Notes: a model not told the origin generated them from the sequence alone. Counted from the stretch's first letter, positions 32,566 through 47,214 are shown. The stretch: 64,000 nt of DNA from Amaurobius ferox (GCA_951213105.1 OX578152.1:72176680-72240679); one strand, 5' to 3'. A program made the numbers and translations.

Positions 32566-35500
32566 TGAGGGACCCTATTGGGGCCAGTCGTCCCTAGTAG
32601 TGCTCCACTGTGTGTAACTGCCATGAAACATAACACTTTGCGTCCATGATAAGTTTCACATTCCATAAAATTTAAAATATGTATTCATTTGGTGAATAAA
32701 ATTACGCAATGAAAAGTGTTAAACTCATTCACTATATACATGAGAAAAAATAAAGTTATCATCGAAAATGTTCAAGTTAGTTATGATTCTCCCAAGTTCA
32801 ATTCGATTAATAATCTAGAACTTATTATGCAATCTGAAGTTTTAGTCAATTAAGTACAAATCGTCTGTCCATCATTTCAACAGCACAATCCTTCCTGCTC
32901 ATGACTTTCAAGATAACCCGCACTGAGACATGACGCATAGAAGAATTATAGAAGACTTTGTTACGAATATAGTAATTCTAATAATCTGAGTAACAGTTTG
33001 CTTTCGTCGATCATTGTGAGGTAGACATTAATGTCAGTAAATTTACCTTCCGCTTATTTCACACCAAAAGCTGCTTTCTCCTCCTTTTATTTTAAAATTA
33101 TTTAAATTGAACATATTTTACAGATATTCCTTCCTGAAAATAAGAATAAGTCTAGAAACTCTTCCACTCATCCGAAAAAGCAATACGGTTGATAGATAAG
33201 TTACAAATAATTAGAAATGGATACACAGAATAAGTGAAACCTGCGAAACCAGATTTAAAATTTAATGTAAGAACACTAACAGTTTTTTTACTATAAAGGT
33301 ATTTACATAATAGCAAAGTAGCGGTCAATTACCTTAAATAAACACCGAAATTGTAAAAAGCCCTTAACAGTGCATTTTCATACTTCACAATTCCATTGTT
33401 GACAGCCTCACAGCCATACAATTAATATTTTACCTGATTTAATTGACTGTAGCCTTAATTGGCTCAGCTTTCTGGATATCATTCGTATATCACTTTAGAA
33501 TTTACAGCGTTTACTGAAATCATTTATTATATAAAATATCATTTTCGAATATTAGCGGAGTCTATGGAAGTTAAATTGAAAGATTTCAATTTTAATTTTT
33601 TTCAATCTCATGCTCTTTGACAGAATAAGAAATTATGCTATATGTTAGTTTATACCGAACTTGATTTTAAATGTTCTTTATATAAATAAAATTGAAAATC
33701 TGTCTGTTTGTTTGTCTCATCATCACCAGAGAACGAACGGTTTAACCGAATTGAATAAAATTTTGTGAGTAGACTTGAATTAGCTCCATTTAAATTTAGC
33801 CCAAGTTTCGAGTTTCTAAGTCTAGGGGTTGTCGAGATATTATTGAAAAACGGAACTTTTTCCTAGGAGTTGTACTATCTAACTCCCTTGTTCCTCCAAA
33901 CGAAAAGGTTGGAAATCGCTTGTTTGAAACGTGAAAGTGAATTAAAACAATATCTCTGAGTTTGGTGAGAGATTTTTGAGGTAATTAATCACTTTCTGAA
34001 AACCTGAATTGTTTGAAAGCATGAATGTTTAAAACACGAATTTAAATGGGAAATCTATCACAATGGTTTATTTTTCACAAGCTTTTAATCAACAATTAGA
34101 AGTATTAAGAAATGAAAATGGTTATTTAATTATTAACATTTTATGAGGAAAATTCTATCTTATATCATGTTGCTCAGCAACGCAATTTAATCAAATTTGT
34201 TTATTAATTTTTATTATTATTGTTTCGATTTGAATAATAAATACGTAATAAATGTGAATAATAAATCGTAAATGGATATAAAAATATATCTTATAAATAA
34301 ACGGTTTGATTTTTCTTTTAATTATATTGATTACGGAGTGCGTACATCAATTTTATTTATTTTGGCAAAGGGTTTTTAAACTTATATATGGTTAGAAATG
34401 AAACTTATATATTGTGTTTAGCCAATAAACTCATTTAGCCCATTGATGAAACAGAATATGAATAGAAGGGGAACCAATCATCATCTTCTAATACAATTTT
34501 AGTGTTTTCATTTAGTATATACAAAAGGGACCAGGATGTTTTATTCTTCAGATCTGCAAATTCAGAGCTACGAATTTGGCGGGATTCGTAAAGTTGGCAA
34601 ATTTTCTTAAACATTGCCAAATAGAAGGAAATGTTGCCAATTTTATAAAAACGACGCTAAATCAATTTAATTAACTTTGTTTTGTTTGAAAAGAACACCG
34701 ACATGATGTTTCGGTAGCATTTGTCTGTCAGTCTAACAGTCCTACTCAGTAACGCATTTAGCGAATTTTTAAAATGTCGCCAAATTGATAAAAATGTTTG
34801 TAAATCCATAAAAATATCTTGAACTTGATATAATAGAGCTAAATAAATGAAATTAATTGTGTTTTGTTAGGAGATAGTATTGTGATGATGTTTCCCCAAT
34901 TTGTCTCCAAGTGGAACTATCAGTTAGTTCTACAGTCTCACTTGCCGATAAATTTAGCGATTTTTTAAAATGTCGCTACATTGACGAAAATGTCGCCAAA
35001 ACTTCCTTAGAAAAACTTCCATTCAGAAAATATATTTTCTACCAATTTATTTGAAGAAAATTATATTATGTAGCTTAGCAACATATTTAAATCCAATATC
35101 TTTATGCGGCAGACAATTTTTATTATATATTTTCTTATTTGAAAAATAAAGATATGTATATAACCAAAATTTCATTGACATTGCATTTTTGACTGGATAA
35201 TATCAAATACGATCTTTAGGTTTAAACATTATTATTACTGATATTTCCGGGGATTATATTTTGAGGGATTATTCATACATTCAAATTTTTATGCCGTTGT
35301 TTCATGATGGCAAAAATGGTTGAAACTCATATATTGTACTTTGTACGAGTAATCTTCTATAAATGCACAGATATATCTTCAAATCTACAAGAATATAAGT
35401 AATACAGGTATATTGGCATATATTTTGACACATATTGATATAGTATGTAGGAATCAATTACGACCTTCTGGTACAAAGATTAGGTGGATTACTGATATTT

Positions 35501-36876
35501 TCAATTTATCACGTTAGTTGTTTTATTTTGGCAAAGATTTTTGAGACTCATATAGTAATAAGGGTAATATTCTACTAACATACAGACATATCTTCTAATC
35601 TACGACATTATAAGTAATAAGCTTATATCTTCCCATATAATTTTAGCACTTTCATTTTGGTATATATTTTAATTTATTACCGCCTTCAGGTTTAAAGATT
35701 ACAGGTTTATTGCTATTTTCAATGTATACATGTAATCTACTAATACATAGTATATCTTCTAATATTCGAATACATAAATAGTTTCCGTAGAATTTTGAAA
35801 CTTTTAATTTGCATATATTGATTCAATTTTACATTTTTTGCAAATTTGCTTACAAACGGAGCCAGGATATTTTGTTCTTTAGATTTCCCCGTGACGATAA
35901 TTTCGTAGGGGGAAAACCGAGATTCTTAAACTTCTTTTTAGGAGCATTAAATTAAATATATTAACAGGATATTTTGATTAACAATTTCATTTAGTATACT
36001 ATAGGAATTTGCATATGATTGTGAATTTTAAGTTTCTTTATATTATATACTTCGTACGAAGAACGGGTATGCAGCTAGTCTGGATATAAAACTGCCACCA
36101 TCAATGTCACCATTAATTGAAGCTTAATTTACATTTACAAGCTTTTGCATTCAGTACGTGTTTATTCCGTGTTATCCTCGATATTAATTGTTAAAATATT
36201 TAAATTGAAAAAATGCTTATTACTTCTGCTCATAATTAGTGTAGGTACTTTATTTTTAAAATAATCAATAATTACGATACTAAACACCGAAACACACATC
36301 TCGCTACTGGCACAAGTGATGTCAAATTTTATCTAAAAATAGCCAAACGCGTCTAAAAAATTCGACAAATAATAATAGTAAAAACACATTCAGCAGATAA
36401 CTTTAAGAGACGCCGGGCTTATCCTGATTGATCTGCGTCACTTCAGGAGCCGCCAATGCTAAACAGTACGTCTTCCTCTTGCGTCAAATGAGAACAGACA
36501 GAATATAATACTAGTTATATAATGTTACTTATATACTCAGGATATAATACTAGTTATACACTACTGGATATAATACTAGTTATATTACACTAATGCTAGT
36601 GTCACCCAGTTATAATTTTCTAAGCATTATTGCATTTTTAACCTTCTCATTCATGAATTTTTTTTTTCTTCTCTGTAACTTTATGAGCATATAACGTGAA
36701 AATGCATATCCGATCGGCACTAAAAGAAATTAGATTTGAAACTTCATGCGCGAGCTGTTGGTTAAGTAATAATAATGAAAGGAATAAAAATAATAAATGC
36801 AGTATGTTTTTCAGATATATATATATTAAAATACGGAAAGTCTTTGAACCAAAAATTAAATTTTTTAAAGGTTTTA

Positions 36877-37658
36877 TGAAATTTGAAACTTATCACGGAG
36901 CATTAAGTATTACGCCTCTGATACAGAGTGAGGATACTTCCAGGGTAGGCCTTCAGCTGACTGGACTGATTAGACCCAGAAAGGTCTCGATCTGAAAAGA
37001 GCTCCGTGCCGAAAGGCTGGTAAAGATTTAAATTAATTAATTAATCAGTGAAAAGAGAGATGGAATTTATGATGGCCCCCTAAAAGTGTACAAAATTGAT
37101 TGTTTCAACCAAGTACCGGACAAGTTCAGATCTTATTTAGAAAAACAATTTGATCAGATGAAGTATTTTTCAGATCGTTTCGGTTTTGGGGATAATTTTC
37201 AGACGAATGATAAAGAAACATAGGATAAGCATGCTGCTGGCTAATTTAGAAATGCCATTGCCTAATGTCGAAATTTTTAAAGACATTCAAATGTACGGCA
37301 CCAATATATTAGCAGATATAGAAGGCATAATGCTAATTTTGGAAATGGAAGTGTTGAAGCAATCCAACCTCTTACGTTTTATGCAGAAAAAAAATCATAT
37401 TCCGATTTCCGACCCAAAATGAACAGCGTTTCCGAAATCTGTATATAGTCCTTCACAGTTGTTTCATAATCCCTGCCATAATCGTTTCAGGAGAAAGAAG
37501 GTTCCAAAATCTTCAATCAATAAAAACATATTTGAGATCAATCACACTACAGAAACGATTGAGCAATCTGCGGCAATATTGTTAATGGAATACGAGGAAG
37601 CAATAAATATTAAATTTGAAAGTATTCTTGTTAACTTTACTGAGAAAGCAAAGTAATG
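36877..37658 (+). pseudogene. hAT transposase C-terminal fragment, copy H5
   Basis: This is the counterpart of H4 (frames 37,186-37,422 and 37,459-37,656; GERRFQ-type motif at about 37,490). It shares its stops and shifts, as expected if the fragment was already dead before the 9.6-kb duplication. Confidence 0.75.
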
Positions 37659-38262
37659 AAATTTTGATAGTCATTTTTTCTTTTCAAAGATGTTATGAAT
37701 ACACGTTATTATGTAATGTCGTATATTTTCGAAATATATATATTCTCGTATAATATCGAAATTTATTTGAAGAAAGTGATATCATGTGGTTTAGCAACGG
37801 ATTTAAATCCAATGTCTTTATGCGGCGGACAATTTTTATTAAATATTTTCTTATTTGAGTTATAAAGATATGCATATAACCAAAATTTCTTTGCATTTTT
37901 GACTAGATTATATCAATTACGAACTTCAGGTTTTAAGCATTATTATTATTGATATTTCTGGGGATTATTACTTCAGGGATTATTGATACATTCAAATTAT
38001 TATACCATTCTTTTATTATGGCAAAAATTTTTGAAAGTCATATATTGTACGTTGTACGAGTAATCTTCTACAAATGCACGGGTATATCTTCAAATCTACG
38101 AGAATATAGGTAGTACAGATATATTGGCATATATTTTGACACATATTGATATAGTATGTTGGAATGAATTACGGCCTTCTGGTACAAAGTTTACGTGGAT
38201 TACTGATATTTTCAATTTATTACGTCACCTGTTTTATTTCAGCGAAAATTTTTGAGACGCAT

Positions 38263-39824
38263 CTTCTTAAATAATTAAAGGCAATGACTGTGCGTCTGTG
38301 TGTGTGTGTGTGTCTGCCATATACACTATACGTTTCGAGATCGCGCGTCAGAGAGCTACGAAATTTGGCAATCGGAGACATGGTGGGGGGGGGGGGCGAC
38401 ACGTGAAAATCGATTTTTAAAAGTTTAATTATTTTTTTTGTTTTGTTGTTAGTTTGTTTGTATTTAGTGTTTTATTCGATTTCGACCGTTTTTTGCCCTT
38501 TTTTTCTACGATCCAGACGTCGTAGAAGGAAACAAATCACACCACCGGAAAGAGAAGACAATTGCGAGTAAAAATATATCAATTTTAAATCTCAATTTTG
38601 ATTTCTAATATTTTTTAAGATTTTTAACCCAAAGTCACTTTTGGCTAACAAAAAACGATCTCTGGTTTTTAAATTCTCGCATAGTAAAAAGTGCTCATAA
38701 TGCTAACTAATATTTTACATTTTTAGAAAGCTCGAACATCTGGTTTTCTTACAAGCCCAATCTGGTCAAGAAATAGTTAAAATTGGCCGCTGGATCGGAA
38801 TTTAAAGAAGTCATGATATTAAAATTAATCGGCGGGCGAAAGAAGTTCCCATTTCCCATCGCCCTTTACCCCCAAGCAGGCGTTTCAATGGCGCCAGGTT
38901 GTATGTGGAGGTGACGTCACTGTTCTTATGCATAGCGATGTTAGGAATAATAAAAAACCGAATCAGTGTTTGCTTTCCGTTTCCCGCGCTTCCGGTTTTA
39001 AATGAATTATGAGCTTAGCATATGTATTGCAGAAATTACTATATGTATATTTCAAATGATGGAGCGATATGGATTTTTTAAATGGATATTTTAAATGGAT
39101 ATTTTAATTTGTGGATATTTTAAATGGATATTTTAATTTTATGGATATTTTAAATGATGGAACGATGGATATTTTAATTTTATGGATATTTTAAATGATG
39201 GAACAATGGAACGATGGAATAAGGACGATGGAATTAAGAGCTTAGCATATGGTCATTTTAAATTGTAAATTAGCGCGCTGGAAGTTAGCGGTAGGCCCGG
39301 GTTCGATTCCAGCCACTGCCTAAACTGCAGTAGTGTTCAGGCGGAGTACGATCACGTTAAACATGTGGGTCCGTAAGTCCTTCCGAGAGGTTGGTGGTAG
39401 GGGAAGAAGGGTACGGTTCCTGTGGCTACCTCCCCCACTGGGTTCGGGTCTAAATTGGGTGAAGAAAATGAAAATTATGGAGATTGTCGCGGAGGACGCA
39501 GTAGCCCAGTGGTTAGCGCTCGGGAATTGCAGTCGGTGGGCTCGGGTTCGATTCCCGCCATTACCAAAACTGCCGCCGTGTTCACGCGGAGTACGATCAC
39601 GTTAAACATGAAGGTCCATAAGTGCTTCCGAGCGGTTGGTGGTAGGGTAAGGAGGGTACGGTCCCTGTGGATGCCTCCCCCACTGGGTTCCAATCTAAAT
39701 TGGGTGGCAATTCCAAGCCGTCCAAAGTGTTACCTTACACCTTTCTGGTAGGTCGCGCCAGCGAGTTTGCCACTGTCAGAATTTTCAAGGGTAACGAACA
39801 GGCTGGTCTCCAAAGGCGGGTAGT
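38263..39824 (+). mobile_element. 1.5-kb composite insertion in module X (copy B)
   Basis: The same insertion at the same site as 28,764-30,285, with a longer (gt)n run near 38,297 and a longer G-run near 38,385. It includes a minisatellite (39,045-39,235) and two SINEs (about 39,280-39,470 and 39,490-39,824). Its presence in A and B but not in C dates it before the A/B duplication. Confidence 0.65.
39280..39824 (+). mobile_element. Two tRNA-derived SINEs in tandem (unit B)
   Basis: The first has a B box ggttcgattcc at about 39,301. The second has A box cagtagcccagtggttagcg (about 39,500) and B box ggttcgattccc (about 39,545), and the same 3' end as the unit A copy (...caaaggcgggtagta). Overlapping open frames on both strands are products of the SINE sequence. 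Confidence 0.75.
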
Positions 39825-41211
39825 ATTGTAATAAGGGTATTCTTCTACTAACACACGGACATATCTTCTAATCTACAACATTATAAGTAGTAAGGGTATA
39901 TCTTCCCATATAATTTTAGTACTTCCATTTTGGTATATATTTTAATTTATTACCGCCTTCAGCTTTAAAGATTACGGGTGAATTGCTATTTTCAATGTAT
40001 ACATGTACTCTACTAATACAGGGTATGTCTTCTAATATTCGAATATATAAATAATACGAGTCCCATAGAATTTTAAAGGTTATAAAACTCCCACCATCAA
40101 TGACAATTTTTATTGAATCTTAATTTACATTTAATTAGAAGGGGCAGTTAAGTTAACAGAGATCGTCTGCCCATCATTACCAAAGAAATATCGTTCCAGC
40201 TAATGACATTCAAGAATCGAATTAGTATAAATGACGTGGAAGAATTGTGAAGGTTTGCATAGACAATACATAGCGAATAATCTGAGGATCGTAGCAGCTT
40301 TTGCATTCAGTAAGTATTTATTCTGTTTTATTCCCGATATTAATTGTTAAAATATTTAAATTGAAAAAATGCTTATTACTTCTGCTCATAATTTGGGTAG
40401 GTACTTTATTTTTAAAATAATCAATAATTCCGATACTAAGCATCGAAAAACACATCACGTTACATTCACAAGTGTTGTCAACTATTATCTAAAAATAGCC
40501 AAACGAGTCTAAAAAATTCGACAAAAAGTAATAGTAATAACCCATTCATACGATAACTTTAAGAGATGCAGCGGTTATTCTGCTTGATCTGCGTCACTTC
40601 AGGAGCCGACACTGCTAAACACTACATCTTCCTCGTGCGTCAAATGAGAACAGGCAGGATATAACACTAGTTATATAATGCTAGTTATATACTACAGGAT
40701 ATAATACTAGTTATATACTACAGGATATAATACTAGTTGTATAATACTAATACCAGTGACACCTAGTTCTAATTTTCAAAGGATTATGGTATTTTTAAGT
40801 TCTCATTCGTGGATTCAAAGGATTATGGTATTTTTAAGTTCGTATTTTCAAAGGATTATGGTATTTTTAAGTTCTCATTCAGTATTCTCTTTTAACAAAA
40901 GAAAATAAATTTCATTGATTTAGCGTCGTTTTTTTCAAATTGGCAATATTTTCTTCAAATTGGCAACGTTTAAGGAAAGTTGCCAAGTTAGCGATATCCC
41001 GCAAATTCGTTGCTCTGAATTTGCAGATCTGAAGAATAAAATATCCTGGTACCGTTTGTATATACTATATGAAAACACTAAAATTGTATTAAAAGTTATA
41101 CCTGTTCTTTTCATATCCTGTTTCATCTATCGGCTAAATGAGTTTATTGGCTAAACACCATATATAAGTTTAAAAACTGTTTGCCAAAATAAATTAAATT
41201 GATGTACACTG

Positions 41212-42165
41212 TCGCTGATTAATTAATAAATTTAAATCTTTACCAGCCTTTCGGCACGGGGCTCTTTTCAGATCGAGGCCTTACTGGTTCCAGTCAGTCC
41301 AGTCAGCTGAAGGTCTTCCCTGGAAGAATCCTCACTCTTTATCAGTGCCGTAATACTATCAATGTCGTAATCTATGGAAAGTTTAACTGTGCGTTATAAA
41401 TTAATATCTAGACAATCTCTGGTCTTTGAAACTCCAAACATGGACTAAAATTTTAGGTTGGACTATTCCAAGGCTGCCCAGAAAATTATATAAAATGCGA
41501 TGGAGCAATTCTCCCCTGATGATTAGACAAACACACAGGCAGCAAGCAGGCAGATATATTTTCAATTTTATTCATATAGATTATATAAACACCCTCTACT
41601 TTAATAATACATTCGAACAGAGTTTAAAAGTTACACGAATAAAATCGCAGAAGCTCTCCGCAAAAACAAATAATATGAGAATCACAATTGGCCGCATATT
41701 CAACCGCTTATTAAAAACACAGTTTATTAAAGCACGGCTTACTAAAGCACGGCTAATTAAAGTCACATGAACCCTAACAAATACGAAGTGCCATTCCTCT
41801 GAAATTCCTGATTTTACAACTGAGACTACTATGATTTTGTAACCGTTTCTCGAATGAAATTCTAGCCACATTTTTCTCCATGCGTTTTATTGAGTTTTAA
41901 CGGTCGCAAGGAAAACTCGACCCTATGAAATACATAAAAAAACTAATGCGAAATTTAAAAAATAACGGCAATGTGCACCTACTGGGGTTCTGAAGTACCT
42001 GTGTTACATCATTAATAGGAGTGCGCTGCTTAGATTCCTCGCTGTAGACTGCCTAAACAAACGCACAGGCAGCCATCTTCCTTTATTAAATTAGAATTTA
42101 ATTTTAAATCACTATAACAAAGCACAGTGTCAGTATGTCAGTCTCGCGATTGCAACAATGAGGGG
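41212..42165 (-). repeat. Reversed H scrap plus reversed module K (unit B)
   Basis: The counterpart of 31,603-32,565. It carries the uninterrupted hAT site (about 41,490-41,520) and the uninterrupted MITE site (near 42,085). Confidence 0.7.
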
Positions 42166-45100
42166 CCCTATTGGGGCCAGTCGTGCCATTCTTCGTCGTC
42201 CCTAGTAGTGCTCCACTGTGTGTAACTGCCATGAAACATAACACTTTGCGTCCATGATAAGTTTCACATTCCATAAAATTTAAAATATGTATTCATTTGG
42301 TGAATAAAATTACGCAATGAAAAGTGTTAAACTCATTCACTATATACATGAGACAAAATAAAGTTATCATCGAAAATGTTCAAGTTAGTTATGATTCTCC
42401 CAAGTTCAATTCGATTAATAATCTAGAACTTATTATGCAATCTGAAGTTTTAGTCAATTAAGTACAAATCGTCTGTCCATCATTTCAACAGCACAATCCT
42501 TCCTGCTCATGACTTTCAAGATAACCCGCACTGAGACATGACGCATAGAAGAATTATAGAAGACTTTGTTACGAATATAGTAATTCTAATAATCTGAGTA
42601 ACAGTTTGCTTACGTCGATCATTGTGAGGTAGACATTAATGTCAGTAAATTTACCTTCCGCTTATTTCACACCAAAAGCTGCTTTCTCCTCCTTTTATTG
42701 TAAAATGTTTTAAATTGAACATATTTTACAGATATTCCTTCCTGAAAATAAGAATAAGTCTAGAAACTCTTCCACTCATCCGAAAAAGCAATACGGTTGA
42801 TGGATAAGTTACAAATAATTAGAAATGGATACACAGAATAAGTGAAACCCGTGAAACCAGTTTTAAAATTTAATGTAAGAACACTAATAGTTTTTTTACT
42901 ATAAAGGTATTTACATAATAGCAAAGTAGCGGTCAATTACCTTAAATAAACAACGAAATTGTAAAAAGCCCTTAACAGTGCATTTTCATACTTCACAATT
43001 CCATTGTTGACAGCCATTCAATCAATATTTTACCTGATTTAATTGACTGTAGCCTTAATTGGCTCAGCTTTCTGGATATCGTTCACGTTGCGCTTTAAGC
43101 TTACAACGATTACCAAAATCATTTATTATATAAAATATCATTTTCGAATATTAGCGGAGTATATGGAAGTTAAATTGAAAGATTTCAATTTTAATTTTTT
43201 TTCAATCTCATGCTCTTTGAGAGAACAAGAAATTATGCTATATGTTAGTTTATACCGAACTTGATTGCAAACGCTCTTTATATAAATAAAATTGAAAATC
43301 TGTCTGTTTGTTTGTCTGATCATCACCAGAGAACGGCTGAACCGAATTGAATAAAATTTTGTGAGTAGACTTGAAATAGCTCCATTTAAATTTGCAAGTT
43401 TCGAGTTTCTAAGTCCAGGGGTTGTCGAGATATTATTGAAAAACGGAACTTTTTCCTAGGAGTTGTACAATCTAACTCCCTTGTTCCTCCAAACGAAAAG
43501 GTTGGAAATCGTTTGTTTGAAACGTGAAAGTGAATTAAAATATTATCTCTGAGTTTGGTGCGAGATTTTTGAGCAAATTAATCACTTTCTGAAAACCTGA
43601 ATTGTTTGAAAGCATGAATGTTTAAAACATGAATTTAAATGGGAAATCTATCACAATGGTTTATTTTTCACAAGCTTTTACTCAACAATAAAAGTATTAA
43701 GAAATGAAAATGGTTATTTAATTATTAACATTTTATGAGGAAAATTCTATCTTATATCATGTTGCTCAGCAACGCAATTAAATCAAATTTGTTTATTAAC
43801 TTTTATTATTATTTTTCCGATTTGAATAATAAATACGTAATAAATTTGAATAATAACTCGTAAATGGATATAAAAATATATCTTATAAATAAACGGTTTG
43901 ATTTTTCTTTTAATTATATTGATTACGGAGTGCGTACATGAAATTCATTTATTTTAGCAAAGAGTTTTTAAACTTATACATGGTGTTTAGCCAATATACT
44001 CATTTAGCGGATTGATGAAACAGAATATGAACAGAAGGGGAACCAATCATCATCTTCAAATACAATTTTAGTGTTTTCATTTAGTATATACAAACGGGAC
44101 CAGGATGTTTTATTCTTCAGATCTGAAAATTCAGAGCAAGGAATTTGGCGGGATTCGCTAACTTGGCAACATTTCTTAAACGTTGCCAAATTGAAGGAAA
44201 TTTTGCCAATTGTATAAAAACGACACTAAATCTGTGAAATTAATTTTGTTTTGTTAGAAGAGAATACTGAAATGATATTTCGGTAGCATTTGGCTGTCAG
44301 TCCAACCGTCCTACTCAGTAACGCATTTAGCGAATTTTTAAAATGTCGCCAAATTTTTAAAAATGTTTGTAAATCTATAAAAATATCTTAAAATTGATAA
44401 AATTGAGCTAAATAAATGAAATTAATTGTGTTGTGTTAGGTGATAGTATTATGATGATGTTTCCTCAATTTGTCACGAAGTGTAACTGTCAGTTCTGCAG
44501 TCCTACTTGCGGATAAATTTAGCGGTTTTTTAAACTGTTGCTAAATTGACGAAAATGCCGCCAAACCTTCCATAAAGACAGCATTTTTCAGAGGATATTT
44601 TTTCCACAAATTTATTGGAAGAAAGTGATATCATGTGCTTTAGCAACGGATTTAAATTTAATGTCTTTATGCGGCAGACAATTTTTATTAAATATTTTCC
44701 TATTTGAATTATAAAGATATGTATATAACAAAAATTTCATTGCAGTTTTGACTGGATAATTATTAATCAATTACGATCTTCAGGCTTAATCATAATTATT
44801 ATTGATATGTCCGGGGTTTATTGATTCAGGGATTATTGATATTTTCAAGTTATTATGCTGTTGTTTTATTATGGCAAAAATTACTGAAATTCATATATTG
44901 TACGTTGTACGAGTAATCTTCTACAAATGCTCGGTTATATCTTTAAATCTACGAGAATATAAGTAGTACAGGTATATTGGCATGTATTTTGACACATATT
45001 GCTATAGTATGTTGGAATCAATTTCGGCCTTCTGGTACAAATATTGCTTGGATTATTGATATTTTCAATTTATTACGTCAGCTGTTTTATTTCGGCAAAA

Positions 45101-46530
45101 ATTTTTGAGACTCATATTGTAATAAGGATAATCTTCTACTAACACAAGGACATACATTCTAATCTACGACATAATTTTAGCACTTTCATTTTGGCATATA
45201 TTTTAATTAATTACCGCCTCCAGGTTTAAAGATTACTGGTTTATTGCTATTTTTAATGTACACAAGTAATCTACTAATACAGAGTACATCTTCTAATATT
45301 CGAATATATATAAATAGTACGGGTCCCATAGAATTTTTAAGCTTTTAATTTGCATAAATTTATTCAATTTCATATTTTTTGTAAATTTGCTTACAAACGG
45401 GGCCAGGATGAATTGTTCTTTAGATTTATCTGCTAAAATAATTTTGTAGAGCAAAAACAGTCTCTTAAACTTCTTTTTAGGAGCATTAAATTAAATATTT
45501 TAACAGAATATTTTGATTAACAATTTCATTTATTATGCTATAGGATTTTGCACATGATTGTGAATTTTAAGTTTCTTTACATTATATAGTCCGTACGAAG
45601 AACGGGTATGCTGCTAGTCTTAATTTAAAACTTCCACCATCAATGCCAATTTTAATTGAAGCTTAATTTACATTTAATTAGAAAGGTCATTTAAGTTAAC
45701 AGAGATCGTCTGCCCATCATTACCAAAGCAATATCGTTCCAGTAAATGACATTCAAGAATCGTATTAATATAAATGACGAGAAATAATTGTGACGGTTTG
45801 CATAGCCAATGCATAGCGAATAATCCGAGGATCGTAGCAACTATTGCATTCAGTAAGTATTTATTCTGTGTTATCCTCGATATTAATTGTTAAAATATTT
45901 AAATTGAAATAATGTGTATTACTTCTGCTCATTATTAGGGCAGGTACTTTATTTTTAAAATAATCAATAATTCCGATACTAAACACCGAAAAACACATCA
46001 TACTACTGGCACAAGTGTTATCAAATATTATCTAAAGATAGTCAAACGAGTCTAAAAAATTCCACAAATAATAATAGTAATAACCTATTCTGCCGATAAC
46101 TTTAAGAGAGGCAGCTCTTATCCTGTTTCATCTGCGTCACCTCTGGAGTCGCACCTGCTAAACACTACGTCTTCCTCTTGTGTCAAATGAGAACAGACAA
46201 GATACAATACTAGTTATATAATGCTAGTTATTTACTACAGAATATAATACTACTTATTTAATACTAATACTAATGACACCTAGTTCTAATTTTCAAAGTA
46301 TTATAGTATTTTTAAGCTTCTCATTCATGGAATTTTTTTTCTTTGTAACTTTATGAGTATACAACGTGAAAATGCATATCCCATATACACTAAGAGGAAT
46401 CAGATTTGAAACTTCATGCGCGAGATGTTAGTTAACTTATAATAATAAAAGCAATACAAACAATAAATGCATTATGTTTTTCAGATATATATCTTATAAC
46501 ATAATAAGGCTTTGAACGAAACATTACATT
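42166..46530 (+). repeat. Tandem 9.6-kb unit, copy C (partial, 4.4 kb)
   Basis: Y (42,166-43,090) then X (43,090-46,530), collinear with the first half of unit B but more diverged. It lacks the composite insertion and, relative to 36,120 in B, keeps a ~190-bp stretch (aattagaaaggtcatttaag onwards, about 45,675). After about 46,530 the match to B ends and reversed T begins. Confidence 0.8.
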
Positions 46531-46539
46531 TATCAGAGG

Positions 46540-47200
46540 TCTTATTTTACCCCATTTATGAACATACCTAATAATTCCATCAAAATTAGGTGAATGTTTA
46601 TATAGAAACATTGTTTGAATTAGAAGCGAAATGAAAAGAGAGAGGAAGAAGGAAGAAGAAAGATGTAAAAAACCACATTTTTCTTAAATTAAAAAATATT
46701 GTAACTTTCCCTCTATTGAAGATAGAACCATACAACAATGGATTTATATTCCAGCCAACTATATGCCTTTCAAATGGTCCATCTAAAATTATTTTTGTAC
46801 TGTAATTGTATAGATATTGGTATGGCGATGGAAATCATTTCTGTAATATTGTATCGTACATTACAGGGAACGCAGGGCCCCACTGTAAGTGTCATTTTCG
46901 GGGGGCCTTGGTATATGTAATAATTTTATTTTTTTACTCCAATTGTTACGTTTTTCCATGTTTTATACAAGGTGTCCATAATTTATGGCTCAAATTTGAC
47001 AACAATATTTATGGGAAACCATGTTGCGGAAAATCTGTTAATTGTTATACCAGTTTTTATCATGCTAGATAGACTAAGTAATATATAAATTACAGTATTT
47101 AATTTTTATTTTTGAAAATAATTTACATTGAAAATATACGAGATTACATAATAACGAGTGTGTATAATATATTTGAAAAGAGAAATGACTATTGAAATTT
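46540..47200 (-). repeat. Module T (reverse orientation)
   Basis: This is the reverse complement of 2,937-3,645, with the G/C-rich blocks at 46,862-46,912 and a purine run at 46,636-46,662. Plus-strand open frames at 46,738 and 46,806 are incidental. Confidence 0.7.
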
Positions 47201-47214
47201 TATTACTCTGTTTT

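Larger units (their letters stand above)
32566..42165 (+). repeat. Tandem 9.6-kb unit, copy B
   Basis: The same module order as copy A, including the composite insertion at 38,263-39,824. Most 60-base lines differ from A by only a few bases. Copy A carries an extra local duplication near 23.7-24.06 kb. Small open frames within it (such as 34,435-34,620 minus and 40,960-41,154 plus) are the X-module frames already noted. Confidence 0.85.

Noticed and set aside
32700..33700. Host gene hidden in module Y
   Set aside because: Frames seen in one Y copy (such as 22,932-23,168) are closed by stops in the others, and base changes show no codon-position bias by eye.
22745..46530. A CRISPR array or prokaryotic repeat system
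   Set aside because: Repeat units are kilobases long, degenerate and non-uniform, in clearly eukaryotic DNA with polymerase III SINEs.
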